Positions 10,201 to 25,200 of a stretch of 64,000 bases of DNA are shown piece by piece. How positions within the stretch are numbered: position 1 is the first letter of the stretch; every line of letters begins with the position of its first letter. Position numbers and translations under genes: made by a program. Source of the stretch: Ischnura elegans (Eukaryota > Arthropoda > Insecta > Odonata > Coenagrionidae). The stretch is from contig NC_060246.1 in assembly GCF_921293095.1 (NCBI RefSeq), forward strand, positions 139,128,198-139,192,197. Direction: 5' to 3'. A model generated the notes under the pieces. That model did not search any database. It saw only the letters and a program-made list of their open reading frames with translations, and was not told the origin of the DNA.

Positions 10201-13200
10201 ATATACAAATATTCAGTTAGGAGTCCTATATCATCGCAAATTTGGTTTAAATATCATGTGAATGACATCTAAAGACAAACATTCGCCCTTCCATAATCGT
10301 TACTCATGAAATTGCGATTAGAAAGTACAAAGTATGTCACACGAATTCACAATCACAACACTCGCGATGATTCCTTCCATGACATCCGCATGGTTGAACA
10401 TCTACGGTCTTTTCTTAGCGAATGTATTAAAAATGGTCCAAAATGTGATTCCAAGCCACAAAGAGGTCTTCTAATCGCATAATTATCTCTGTGTTAGTCA
10501 TAGAGTTGTGGCGAGCAATCACGCAAACGATGTAAGCAAGCCGTTCTTGAAAATGCACTCCGAAACAATAAAGATAATATTGTCATTAATAATCACAAAC
10601 TAAAATAATTATATGCATATATGATCAAGTACGTGATATCTTCAGGGCGAAAGTGCAGCTCACAACCGGGTTCAGTACTTAAGTGCCAAAACTTCGTCTT
10701 TCCTTGGAATAGCCTCCCTTCACTTTTCAAGCTGGGACTCTGACTGAAAAAGTACCGTCATAAGATATACATTTAGGTAATTTAAAAAAATTAATTAAAG
10801 TACTGGGAATAACACTCAAAATTAGGAGCTGATAATTTCAGATTTGCTTTCTACCCTATGACAAACGACAACGACTCACGTACGTGTACTTACTTTGATT
10901 TTAAATAAAGTCCTGTTCTTCATACCATGAAGCTTATTATTCCTTATCGTATATGCGTTACCAGAATAGTACTGTGACATAAAATAGTTCCGTAAACCCA
11001 TCTTTTCCTCTTTAATATTAGATTTTTCAATAGACGTTCAATTCTCCCAACTACGGCAATATGGCTACGGCAACAACTAACAACAATGAACAACAACACA
11101 ATGGCCATGGACAACGGCAATATGGCTACCAAGCTGCGTACCTCGCCAGACCGGAATATGCCGGTGTGTAAAATAAAAAAATAATAATAATTGTGGAGTA
11201 TTCTGCGAACGATACGAAATTGTTAGTGATATATTAAAACATAAGTTTTCACATTTTTTGATACAGAGGATGTATGATCATCGATTTTTACGGATACAAT
11301 CACAGTTTACGGCGGCATAATATTTAAATATTATGTGCATATTATTCGCATATTATGTGCATAATCGACGGAATATTATTTGCATATTATGCCTATCCAT
11401 TTATGCAACTTTTATACTGAATAGGATTTTTGAGTTTGCTGGGTGGCCGTTAATTAATGATTCTTATAAGAATCATAATTAATGATAAAATGTTACTAAC
11501 AACGAAATAATATACATACAATGTCAATATTATTAATAGTTTACGGCGGCATAATATTTAAATATAATGTGCATATTATTCGCATATTATGTGCATAATC
11601 GACGGAATATTATTTGCATATTATGCCTATCCATTTATGCAACTTTTATACTGAATAGGATTTTTGAGTTTGCTGGGTGGCTGTTGATTTATGATTCTTA
11701 TATGAATCATAATTAACGATGGGATGTTACTAACAATGTAATAATATACATATTATGTCAATATTATAGTAATAGTTTACGGCGGCATAATATTTAAATA
11801 TTATGTGCATATTATTCGCATAATATGTGCATAATCGACGGAATATTATTTGCATATTATACCTATCCATTTATGCAACTTTTATACGGTATAAATTTTG
11901 AGTGTGCTGTGTGGGAGGCTTCTCTTTCAACTAAGGTCAGTGTCAATACATTTATATTAATTTTTTTTAGGGTAATGACAGATTTAAATTCTTACCTGCC
12001 TGAAGCAGAGGAAACTGCAAAGTGTATACTTCAGTCACATTTGCCTGCTGTGTATCTACTCCTCTCTGTCAAGAGTTCAATTGAGAGTAAGAAAGCTGTG
12101 CTACGATTATTGACTGGTTGGTTTTTATTTATCACTTCATTTCATCTTTCATTCATCAAACATTTATTTATATGAATAATTATTCATGAATTTGGTCTTT
12201 TTTCCAGCAATGAGCACATTGAGTGGGAGAGTTGCGAAGAATATATTGACATATTTGAAAATTAATAGCAGCATGTTGTATGGGCTGACTAGAAGTGACA
12301 GCCCAAGTAGGCCTTTGTTTATCAACTTTGTGCTTTCATTTATTGTGGAAGGAAATCCGCATGTAGTGAAGCTTTTGCTCGACAAGAAGGGTAAGCTAAA
12401 TTTAATTTATCTATTTGATAGTGAGGGAGTGTTGTATTCCTCTGGGTATAGTGCTGAGCAACTGATTGAAGGGTTCTCAGTTCACGTCTGGGTGGGCCTG
12501 AGGACTAGGGCTGTGTGAGACTCTCGACCACCCAATAGTCTCGGTGGTTGAGACGAAACCCATTTCTCGGCCTTGTCGGGAGGAGACTCGAGAAGTCTCA
12601 CCCCTTTGAGATTTCTCAACTCCTGTCGAGACCCCAGTGTCCTCGCAACAACTAAAACTTTCTATTTTAGACACTGAAAATAATTAAAAGAATTATTTAA
12701 AAAAATGGTATACCTTTCTAAAATCAAAAATAGTTGTAATAAAAGATGGAGATTGAAAATTTAAGCATTTCTTATTACTTAACTAAACAAAATGGACGGG
12801 TAACCATGAACTTAGTTACCATAAATAAACATTGCAAAAAGGTAAAAGGTAAAGTCGTCTTTTATTTATAACTGAATGTTTCTTTCTTATTATGTTACTG
12901 TAATTTTAATAAGTTGATGTAACCTTTTAATATGTCAATGATTCAAAATTTTATGCTCTTTTTCATTTTAAGCCCTAATAATGGTTTATAAATAAACCGA
13001 AACATTGGCAAAACTTTCATTTCAATTTAAAGACCTACTCTCCAAGACTCAAATTTAATATTAAATATAGAGGTAAGGAATAAATGAAAAACTTCTCTAA
13101 ATATCTTTTTGGGAACTCTATTAGCATCATTTACACACATTTAAAAAGATGGATGTGGAGGGTAACTTAAAAAATTATTTTTATAGTGGGAATAAATCTG

Positions 13201-16200
13201 TAAAAGTCGTAAGGGATACCTTTTTTTTTAAACTCTATTATCGGCTGATTGTGGTATTCATCGGAAATTCCCCCCTAGCCCGGGAGTCTCGATGGGTGTG
13301 GAGAAGTCCCGAAGGGGCAAGACTTGTTGAGTCTCGTCCCGGCAATGCCAAGAAATGAAAGTCTCGTCTTGGCTGTTGAGACCAGGGACCTGGAGCACTC
13401 CTCCACCTCGCTATGCTCCAGCTCCATTGTCGGAGCGGAACAGTTCAATTCCTGCTGCTCTGCTCCGGAGCGTAGCTATGACAATGGGACCTAGGTGCTC
13501 CACTCCGGAGCGGAGCATTTCTTGCGAGAACTCCACTCCAGATCAGTACTCTCACCCCAATACTCTGCTCCTTAGCGGGCAGTCAACGTGGGCTCGCTTC
13601 TACGGCTGTGGGACGTAACGAATATTCCCTGTCGGTATTTCTATGTTGCGATTTTAAGCCATAATCCTATTTTAAGCCTATTTGTGGTATTAGCTCATGC
13701 CAGTACATTCCAGCATACAAATGGTAGTATGTATGCAAAAAAGACTTCTCATATGCGGAATCACAGTATGTGTTCTATTTAATTACTTAAGTTAAATATT
13801 TTTGAATAATAAATAATGTTAACAATAATCTGAAAGGTTATCACCGTATGATAGTCGATATTCATTACATAAGTTGTTACACAATATGACAGACATAGTA
13901 ACATCTTTTACTAATTGCATAATCACAGCAGAAATTTTGATTTCAAGCAATATTAATAAAATAAAAATATTGTAGTTTACTATATAGACTATCATCAGCA
14001 AACTTCTTGAATGTCAACTCAGTAATATGCAATTTTGGTCAAAGTATGCTTCAAGTTTACTGATTTTGACTGTGCATCATGAAATATACGACTACTATCA
14101 GTGCAAAAATGGTAGAATGCTTAACTTTAAGCATTTGTATGAAATTCTGCCAAAGCTCCATAAAGCAATGTAATACCTTATTTTACTCATTGTTTATTTG
14201 ACTATAACAATAGATCATTAAACATTGTTTAAACATAAAATTTTAGCTTCTACGGTCGAAAGAGTGGAGAAGAACACGCGAAAAACTGTGAGAACGGCAG
14301 AGCGGTCGTCCTCTTCATCTCACTATGGGCAAAATATTTGATTAGTGGACGTAATTGTTTTTTTTTTTATAGAGAGAACGACGTGTTCACATTACATATC
14401 AGCGTTTCTACGCGTCTCTGACAGACAGTTACACCTGGTTTTTGTTCATTTATTTCCCATTTGACTTAATTAAAATCAGTGTGAGAACTTTCTGGAGGTT
14501 TTCTCCCAAAGTAAGTTAGTGAAAGGATACCACCCTCTGACCCCAGCAGCACTAAAGATTTTATACTTTAAAGTCGCGTTTCTGACTGACATAAGTGAAA
14601 ATCCATTTTGTGACATTATCACATTTGTTAGGATTGCTCTGAAATTCTGAAAGATTTAGAAAGACCAAGAATTATTTAAAAAAGAATGATGTAATGCCTA
14701 AACATGTACGAAACTGTGACTTTGCATAAGCAATGGTGTCCTCTCTTTGGTCATAACAACGGAGTATTACTGGCTGAGGGAAATTGCCATTGGAAATTGG
14801 AAATTGTCACTGACTGGTACATGTAATTTTATGCTTGTAAACTTTTGTTTCCATGGGATCAACATTAAAAAATACATATAAATGTATTGCACACAAAATT
14901 CATAGAAATGAAACATAAACACCTTGTATCCATTAGCAGTAATTTTACTTCTATTTTAATCCAAAGGCTCACTTAAAGTGGTGAGTACGCCTAATACTGT
15001 GATCTACAGTCAGAGAAGGCACTTTAATTATACTTCTACCTACTACCACCACATGGTGAACGGAGAGAGTCCTCCGTATGGGTTTAATGCTCCGCCACTG
15101 TTCGTCCAGCATATAGTTAGGAGCCAGAGATTTCGTCAACAGGAATCTCTGCAAATTTTATTCCCTTGCTGTTTTTAATATACACTTGCACAAGGCTAGT
15201 GGCACAAAAGACAGCATTAGCTGACTTAGAAGCTACCCAGGCTTTAGTTTTGGCTATGCCCCCAACTGCGTCAACATGCACCCTTGCTATGATATGATTT
15301 TTCAAAATTCCATTGCATGGAAATTCCAAATATTTCGGACTTATAGGTTACGGTAAATAGGGGATATTTAATTTTAAATAGGCCTGAGGAGTCATCTGAG
15401 TAAATCATTAACTATTCCATGCTGTGTTTTGCCACCATTGGCTTGTAGTAGATATTTTGATGCATAGTCAATATTGTATTTATCTTGATCAATTTTATGA
15501 CATGCCACAGCGTAAGATATTTTTCGAGGGATTCTTTTTGTACCATAATACTTCTGTTATTATTAAAACTTTTTTATGACTCCAGTGAGCTCTGTGAATC
15601 TCATTCTGGTGCTGACACTCATCTCTGCTCCCGTCTTTGCCATCTTGACCAATCCTGACATATGTTACATGTTACGATCGCAGATATACATAAACAATCA
15701 TTCCACTCCTATGTCCTGTTTTCACAACAAAAGTATTGATGCTACATTCTAACCCTACGTGCCTTCCAATGACAATGAAGGCAAAGTCAACAATTAATAA
15801 ACAAAATACAATGCTCCACTGTGTAAACAAAAAATTTAGCAAGGAGAAAAAAACTGATATATGTATTATTATTCTAGGCATTTAGTGTGCCAGTCGGGAG
15901 CAGTGAAGTGCACGCTCTGAAATTTTAAACTTGAGGGAACTTGAGCGTTACGAAAAGTTAAAATTTCAGTGAGTGACAGCGCTTAGGAACAAAAACTGAG
16001 ATACAGGGAATGTTTTATTTTGGATGTTTCATCATTGGGTTGAACTTGATTTGGATATGAAACGATTTATCTCCCGCATCCCTCGATTTCTGTCAACGGA
16101 ACAAAATGTATGTCAATCGTAACGGACTGACATTAAAATGACACACTGTTGCATTACATCGCTTTGCGTGAACATGCGGCATCTAAGTATCGATTAAATG

Positions 16201-19200
16201 GATAGGTAAGGCACAGTCATGATTGAGGAGGACTTAACTGCAAATTTTCATAGAAAAAAACGTATCTTAGTGGCAAAACTGCAGTAACAGAATGGCTCTG
16301 TAAACGAAATCATTTGCACATATTAAACGAAAGCTCACTTCCGGAGCATTCTGTAAAAACTGGTGGGAGCATAGGTGGAAAAAAGTACGGAATATTTACT
16401 CCATATTAGGTCTTTTCTCAAATTAAATTCTTGAACCTTAGTATGACAGTTATGTAGAAACACTCATATAACTTTTTAAAATTAAATTTTACCCATTCTT
16501 TGATTTTTTAAATGGCCAAAAGGTAGATTTCAATTTTTGAGGTGTAAAATATTTCGTGAATAATGACATTACGTTTACTACTTAGAAAAAATATTTTCAA
16601 ACTTTTCATGCCAGGAAATGTTGGTATTGTTCCTCTTACTTAAACAACAAAGTCGAAAATTGTCATTTTGGTAGTGAGCATTATTGGGGAATTGCCCATT
16701 GCCTTGAAAGTTCAGCGCACCTTTCAGTCCTTCCTTTTTTGTGTCGATAGTATAGGTACTAATCACGCTAATTGGTCGGAATTGCGTGTTTTTTAAATGA
16801 TGCCATTTTGTATATTTCAAATGCTAAGGATATGGGCCTGGCCCATTCGTTGGGTGCCAGGAATATTTTTCATGGAATTTTACTATGTATAAGTAATTTG
16901 AAAAAAAATTATTCTATTGTAATGGTTATGGACATATTGACGAAAATCGGTACACTTTTAGAGGGTTATGCTAGGAATCCTATATTTCTTTATATTTTGT
17001 CATATTCCAAATTTAAACATAAAAACACTAAAAATATAAACACGAGGTGAATTGCAATTAAATCTTGCCTTACAAATACATGCCAGTAACCCTCCATTAC
17101 ATTTATATGCGATTAATTAAGGGTAATGACTCTTTCGAGTGACAATAGAATTTCTGGAACAAAGTTAACCTCATAGTAACTCCGAAATACCGGAGCGGAG
17201 CAGCATTATAGCAATTCACTCCGCTCCGGGGAGCTCCGACATGCCACTCCACCCGAGTGCTCTGCTCCGGCATTGCTCCGACCTGCTCGGCTCCACTCTG
17301 GCCATTGTAGCGGACCGGAGCACCCCAGAGCAACAATGAAAATTCGCTCCGCTCCTCTGCTGCTCCAGGTCCCTGGTTGAGACGAGACTCTCGCACAGCA
17401 CTACCAAGGACACCCTCAAACTAAAATCCTTGCTCTGTGAGGTGAATCAAGGAAAGAAACTGGCCCTCTTACCCTGAATGTATGAAATCACATGCCTTTG
17501 TCTTAGTTTGGAGGAAGTGATGTTATAGTTATATGTAACTATGTACAGTCTTATGAGAATCAGTGTTAACAGAGGAATTTAATGTTCCTAAAATTTGCTT
17601 GCTGCCAGTAGGAGGGCAGTGTGTGGGGGTAGGGGGCGTGGGAGATAATTGAGGAGGATAGTCATACATATGGAGGTAGGAGAATTTGATGGCTAGCCAC
17701 CTGGATTCCTGGGTTTTGGTTAATATTGTCGTATTTAAAAAAGAATCAAATCAGAGACTCTGAAATCAGGAGGCAGCATTGCCCCCCTAAGTAAATTCGA
17801 TCCCCAAGAACGTCATTTTTTGGCTTACCGTAATGTACAGTCTTAGATAAAAAAATCTTTCCACCCAGGAGCATAAAATTTTCTAGGTTTTGAATTGATG
17901 ATAACTTGGCAATATTGTTTAATCTCACATCCACTGCAAAGAACAGCAAACACTAGAGCAAGGGCCTTCTTCCCTGCTGGTCAGCAAGAGTTTTCAAGCT
18001 CTGGGACTTTAGTTCTCCCTTCATTAAAATGGTTATTCTGTGATCTACTATTCTAATGTATCAGTTTTTCGTGTAGATATTGTACTTCCATTTCTTCTTG
18101 CCATGTCATGTATGACTTGATTTTTTATTTCAGATTACTTAAGAAGCATTGCTCCTGGGCTCTTAAATGACCCTGAGGAAACTGTTGAAATGGTTCTTGC
18201 AATTCTTCAAAAGAATGTCTTGGAACATCCATTGATAAATAAGACCACTAAAATGCATGCTTTCAATTCAAATGTTCTGAAGTCATTCTTGGATCTTTTT
18301 AACTGGAGAGGGCCTCAGAAAATTCTGAAGAAAAAGAGGAAATCATTGGAGGTTTCACGGGAAGAGGTTTGTGCATTTTTAAGTAATTTTTTCTCTTTGA
18401 GAACTTCTTTCCCAGTTGTGCATGTTTTTATCCACTCAATTCAACCCTTTCCCTACAAAGCCAGTGTTTCCACGGCTTGAATTTTTCGACGCTTAAGGCC
18501 GTGATTTCACGGCATTGTGATCAAGCATGCCAAGTGGGTCCCAAGCGCCTTTAGAGTCCCTAAGCGCGAGAGTTCCGACCCTTTCTTATTGTCCGTGTGG
18601 GGATTATCTCGGCCCATTCAGGCACTTAATGTCCCACTCAAGGAAGGTGCTCACGGTCACTTATTTGTTTATAAGTTGGAATAACTAAAAATGTACATGT
18701 TGTATTTATTGGAAATCAATGCCAAGAATTACATTCTGTATGTTCTGCTGATCGGTTCCAAATTTTAAACGAAACCCTAGCGTTCATACTAACGGAGTTC
18801 ATCATCACCTATAACAAATTTTGGAGACGCTAATGTTAGATGTTTCATTGTTATTTAAACCTTAAACCTTACTAGCGAATTTAAAGGAGCGATATTGTTA
18901 TGATTTACATCTAAAGATATATGTAACTCTGTTAGCCACATTCTAAGTGTACATTTGCGGTGAAATTTGGTGAAATATCCAATTGAACTCCTATGAAAAA
19001 AATCCCTCATAATGTAAAAAAAATATGATTCTCTCAGTTCTTTGTCATGAGCCAAAATTACAGCGACTATTTTTAATAACCTCTTATCAACCTTTGAATA
19101 CAAACGTATTATTAATGAATTTTTCTATAAATGCTAATTAATGCATATCCTAAATTTGTAAGATTAAACAAATTTGTAAGATTCAAGCAGTTTTATGAGA

Positions 19201-22200
19201 ATTTTTCGGGAAAGTATTCTTCTAAAAAAAAATTCGAAATGTTTTATTCTCACGTTTTCTGAATGCTCGTGGAGAGCAGACGTGAATGAGGAGAGTGTGG
19301 ATTTGGCATCGTGGATCTAAAATATGTTAATATCATAAATCGTAAATACCTAGAAGTATGCTGGGTGCATCGAAAGATTTTATTCCATTTAAAGTATTTG
19401 TTGGTTTATGATATAATGCCCTTTTGCTGAAAACCCTAAAAATAACCATAGAACTTCATTTAAAAGTTCTAGAGGCATTGCGAAATGAAAGGTATACATT
19501 GATGAACTGACATTTGCTGCTATTTGCTGAAGGAGCCTGGGGCGAAAGAGTCAAGGTGCTGTCACAACTGTACATTTCAAAACAAATTGTTTGAATGTCT
19601 GTTGATTGGAGAAAGTTTTACCATGATATGAGTAGATGACATCCGTTTATGTTGACTAGCAATATTATTCTACACACAGTGTGGACAGTTCAATGTTTGC
19701 GTTTTAAAAGTAATGTTTTTCAAGCTTTAAGAGCTGGCTCTAGCACCACATTGTCATAACATAATTCAGCATGCATTCGCTGTTAGCCCAGAAGAAGTCT
19801 AGTGATGAGACTAATATTTATTTGTATTCTGAATGCCATATTATAATGTATCTGATAACAGTTTTGTTGAAAAAGCATATGTAAATGTATCAGCATTTTT
19901 CCCATACTTAGACTATAATCCTCACCAATTCATGTATGAAACTGGGTTTGGAGATTTTCTTTCTAGATGATATGTCATGGTTAGCCTAATTTTTTAGTTG
20001 TCTTTGTGGAAGTTAAGTTATCTTTAATTGTTGATCCAGTCAATTTTACCCGGCATGACATTTTGTGCATGTATTTTTGCAGTCTATAATGTCTTTGTAC
20101 TGAATAAAAGTACGTCTAAGTGACCTCTACGGAGGAAATAGTCTTCAGGATGATTATTGTTCCTTTAATTTTTGGCTATGAGCTTGTTTACCATTAATTC
20201 TGGTGGTTAAAATTTCCGCCAGAAATTTACTTGGTTCTTGGTTCTTCATCATCAGTTTGAAAGTTAATTTGCCTGTGTTGTGTTTTACCCCGCCTCTTTA
20301 TTGCAGGTGAAATTAGTGTATTAAATATTATTAATCTCTTATTAATTTTGATTTTCAAACTTATTTCAGGTTGATCCTGTAAAAAAAGCTAATATTCAGG
20401 AAGCTTTGTATTCATTTCTTAGTGTTTTATGTGGGTCAACAAAATCAGGCGTTGTGTTCTTTGATCCAACTCTTGGTATTTCAGGAAAGAATCAGAATCT
20501 CCTTGTTCATAAAGTGCTGGAGGTATGTAATAATTTCATCTTGTGATATTTCTGTTTTACTGTCTACAATATCTCGGAGAATACTCAAAGATAACACAAG
20601 CATTGTGTTACACTTCCTGTATCATGCAATGTGGAATGGCCAAATCATATACGGTGGAACCTCGATCAATCGTTTTTCAGGGGGATGGACGAAAAAAACG
20701 ATGAATGCGGGAAACCGATCGATGCGGGAATGTTTGGCTAGGTTGCCTATGCCCCAGGAAACGCATGATTTTGGCGCGCAATTGTGATATTCATTAAAGG
20801 ATTCAAACAAGATTTTAGCCGATTACAGGAGTACTAGTACCTTATCGAGACACTTTCGTCATATTGTTGATTCGAATTAAATCTCTTTCAAATATCCTAA
20901 AGGAACATGCCACCTCGTGAAAAAATGTTTGCTCTCCACTCGGCATATACCCTGCTATTATGGATTTCTCTCTGATGTAAAAATCCATGAAATGCCATTT
21001 TCAGTACACGTGTTCAAGAGAGCAATATGCATGTTATGCCTTAAACAACCGCTTTCGCCGGTGCAGCGAGTGGTTGAGAAATGGATCATTTAGGCCAAAA
21101 ATAGTCAATTATTTGTAATGTTCCTGTCTAATAAATATATTTTTCATGTAATTTAGGCCTAATGTGTAAAGAGTGAACAAGTTCCGGTAATCGTCAGCAG
21201 CACGCCCGCCTGAGCCTCGGCTTCATCCCACTTCTTGTTTTCACGAGGTAGCTCGCTCTACCCCAACCCCTACCGTCATGTGCTAGCGGTCAGCCCGAGG
21301 CGTTCTCCAATATTCACGCGCTTCTATCCCGGATGCTTTTCTCCATATTCAATTATTTTCAGTCCATCTTTTAAAGTACTCACTTGTTTCTTCGGAAGGG
21401 CGATGGTCCGAAGACGGATAAAAATAAAACTAATAAAAATGAAACCTTACTTTACTAACCCACACGGAAAACACTCGCTAGTTTGAAGTCAATCCACCCT
21501 GGAAAGTACACAACCACTCGTGTGAGGTGAAGTTCGGAACTGATGCTATCGCGTGCGTCTTACGCAGAACATACTGCAGAGGGTGAAGCATAAACATATG
21601 ACTGCGCCATGAAAATTTTTTGTCCTAAAGAGAAGGCAACTTACACATTCTTTTCTAATTAGCAAAGCGCCAGATGAGTGGATGAATTCGGATTGTTAGT
21701 AGGGAGAAACAAAATATCCTGAGAAGATATCCCTTCCTCAGTAACTCTTACAACTGAGACTAATAATGTAACTCGTAAATTGATAATTGATAATAACCTG
21801 ATATTCTGTTTTTGGAAAAATGCCACATTAACTGCCGAGAAGCTCAGGAAGATATGAGGATATCGAGTTTCACCAGAAATTACCATTGTATTTTTCCAAA
21901 TATTTCCTTGTTTTAAATGCCTAAATAACGTTAGAAATACGTCATGTTTGGTCTCATTCTTTTTTGAATTACGTGCACTTTACAAATATTTCAATCTAAA
22001 AAAGCATAATGCCAATCGCCGAAATTTATTGTTAGACACTTTTGGGCTAATAGGTGATTCATGCAGCAACTGACCTCCAGAAAATGGGAACTTTGAAGCA
22101 GGTAGGCTGAAAAAGGTCAGTGGATGGCGAAACACGTTTCTATTGTTCTCGCGTAACTTAATAGTTTTTTTGAAGCTAAGGTCTTTCTAATACGATCCCT

Positions 22201-25200
22201 GCTCGAATTGGGACCTTTTTTTTATTTCGGAGAAGAGGAAAGCTTCAGAGGGGGGAAGGGGTGTGCTGAATGGAGGTGTATAGCGGATCTTAGGAAATGT
22301 AAGTATCCCACGGCACTCAGCTTTTCCCTATAGTAGTTCAACCTCCTGGGGTTTTCTGCCATTATTAGCCACAAATAACACTTTGTAAACACTTCCTCTC
22401 ATTTTCGTCAAACGATGGATGCGGGAAAATTATACGACAGGACTGCGATCTTCAAAGGATCAATGCGGGAAAACGATACTCCGGGGAACGATGGATGCAG
22501 GAAAAAATTACATTGCCTTTATGGACTTAATTTGGGACCAGGAACTGCGAACGATGAATGCGGGAAAACGACCAATGAGGGAAAACGTCCATTGCGGGAG
22601 CGATAGATCGGGGTTCCACTGTATATTTTTCTTTGGCTTGGTGTTCATGTTTTTAGAAAATTCTCAATAATTATAATAAAATTTCATCAAATAAATCTGT
22701 CAATTTTGGTTTATAAGTATGCCATTTGAAGCCTGTTTCATGGTAAATAATCAGAATTTTCTCTCATAAAAAAGTTTCAATGTTGTTTCCTTTAACATCT
22801 CATGGCAAAAACACATTTTTGATAAGTCTTAAAACATGTATGCGAGGGAAAAGAAATCCCTTTGTAAAATATGCCTTGAAAAGACATAGAATAAATCTAT
22901 TTGACTTAAATAATGGATAGAGCTGCAAAGTGTAGAACAGTCAAAGAGAAAGTAGGCAGTCCCCTATAGGGACCTTGGTGCTGGTGATGCTTTCCCCCAA
23001 ACTCCTCTGGGGTTTCGTTCATCATCATAGTAAATTTCTTAAAAAAAGTAAGTAATCATAGTTCTTCTCATAGTAAATTTCTTGTATTTTCACTTGAGCT
23101 TTAAGGTTTAATATTAAATCAGCGATACACAAATACTATGTATGTAGTCCCCTCTTCTTTCCCTTTCATGCATTGCCCTCAGTTTCTACTTGCTCTAATA
23201 TGCCAACATATGTACCAATATATAAAATACAGTTAAAAAATCTCTTATCACTATTTTGGTTCATAATGGAAGTGGTGTACATTGTGTAGATTCCAAATTG
23301 AAGGCAACACAATTTTATTACAATAAATGCTGAAAATAAAGCTATATAATCTCATTGTAGCTTAATATTTGATATGATTAATAAAAAAGCACGCAGAAAA
23401 AAGTGATTATGGGCTGGGACAAAAATATGAAAGTATTAATGACAAAATTTTACAAAGGAGAATAAAATATCTGTCCAGGGGGCCTATGCCTGAGTTTTCA
23501 CTCGCATGCGAGTGAGTGGTAACTAAGGGGTCACGTGGCCTTTTCTCGAAGTACGCGTGAATTTGGTATGCTCGAGTCAGGGGAGTGAGCTCGTACGTAC
23601 GAAATTTCTCTCCCTCACTGAAACCCGGTGAAAACCTTTTTCGAAGTACGAGAAATCAACAAACATGGCGATGGCAATATTGCGACTGCAAGTATTAGAA
23701 GATCTAGACGAGGAAGAGCAAACGATACGACGAGTTCCTCGTGAAATACGGGAACGTAAGTCGCCCTTTAATTTAGACAATTCCAAATTTATTAAATTAT
23801 ATCGTCTAACCAAAAAGATGACCACGGAACTTATCGCAAGTGTAACTTCGTATTTGAGAGCTCCTTCGCGATCGTCAGCTCTAACTATCGAAATAAAGGT
23901 TATGATCATTTATTAATGCTACTTTTGCCAAATTGACGGATTATGCTTAAATATTTGCTAGTAATAATACTAGTTTTGACAGCTAAATAGACAAATAAGT
24001 TAAGTGAATGTGATATAAACACCGCCATGAAGAAAGAAAATTTTTTTCCTAATAATTTACTATATTGGTCCTTGTAGTACCAGGGAAATGGGAATTAAGT
24101 GATATAGAATAAATGTTTTTCAAATTTTTTATTTTTCATTTGAGATAATATCTTTCAGCTACATTTATCAATCTCCCTCCAAGCCTTTCAATTTCTTCCA
24201 CCTTAATCCTTTCCAACTACACCCTTTCCTCCTCCAACTCCATCTTCCTCCTTTTTATTGCCACTTTCTCTTCTTCAAAGACCCCTCTCTTCTGCCAACA
24301 TCCTTCTCTCCTCCAGTACCATCTTCTCTCTCTCCACCTCGACCAACTGTCCGCTGCCATCTTCGTTGCTGCTTGCGTTCTTGAATCTGGGTTGTAAACA
24401 AATAGCAATTACTTCCATTGAATTGATAATTAACAACAGATAGCATGGTGATAAGTAAATCAGTTTCTTGTAATTTGAAAGTTAATTGCTACTGGTATTT
24501 TTCACAGATATTTTAGTGGGTACACATTGGTAAATTCAATCACCACAAATTATATATGATGTATTTCGACCAAAAGTCACATTTAGGGAAGGCAAATTAA
24601 TGCATTATCCATGGTTTTTAATGATAAATGAAATTGGATACTGCTTTATGCACACTTCTTTTCAAGTTACACAATTGATCTGGGAGGATGATTAAACCAA
24701 GATGAATTTAAATTACAATAATTTTAAGGGGTCATCCAAATTTTGCTGTTGACTTACATGTTAAAAAGTAAATATAGTTGAACATATACCATCAAGTTTA
24801 AGTGTTCTCATGTAAACATTGTTGCTGAAAACAACAAAATCAGCTTCCAAATCCATCATCATACAGGTTTTCAAATAATTGTAATTACTTTGAAGTCATA
24901 TACTCATTAAACTCACACTTCACTCATTTAGCATTAACACTGATTCTCAGTTTCATCAAAGTTTTGCTTCGGGAAATAATTATGCTACTTACGGCTACAC
25001 AGAATAGATATAACGATCGGCCTTCTTAAGGTTTTTCGTTTATTTGTGATTGAACAAACCAATTTGTATTGCTTTCTACTTAGGCAATAATCGCATCAAA
25101 ACTAGAAATGTCAACAATAATAACCGCATGCACACACCTCCCCCCACTACTTAAATTCGGTATTATAAATTCAGCATAACTGAAAATAAATAAAATTGAT

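Larger units (their letters stand above)
12506..17403. mobile_element. hAT-like non-autonomous element, split by a second hAT-like element
   Basis: Ends are inverted: TAGGGCTGTGTGAGACTCTC on the left, and the complement of TAGTGCTGTGCGAGAGTCTC on the right. Flanking octamers CTGAGGAC (12498-12505) and CCAAGGAC (17404-17411) agree at 6 of 8 positions, as an old 8-bp hAT target duplication would. GAGACTCG-type words are repeated near both ends, as in hAT subterminal regions. Removing the inner element leaves about 0.9 kb with no transposase. Confidence 0.65.

Noticed and set aside
12477..12674. 65-codon minus-strand frame in intron 4
   Set aside because: It lies across the start of the outer hAT-like element and is made of its GAGACTCG subterminal repeats.
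24217..24446. Trp/Arg-rich minus-strand frames at 24.2-24.4 kb as separate genes
   Set aside because: They are wrong-frame readings of the coiled-coil tail of the Harbinger Myb-like protein.
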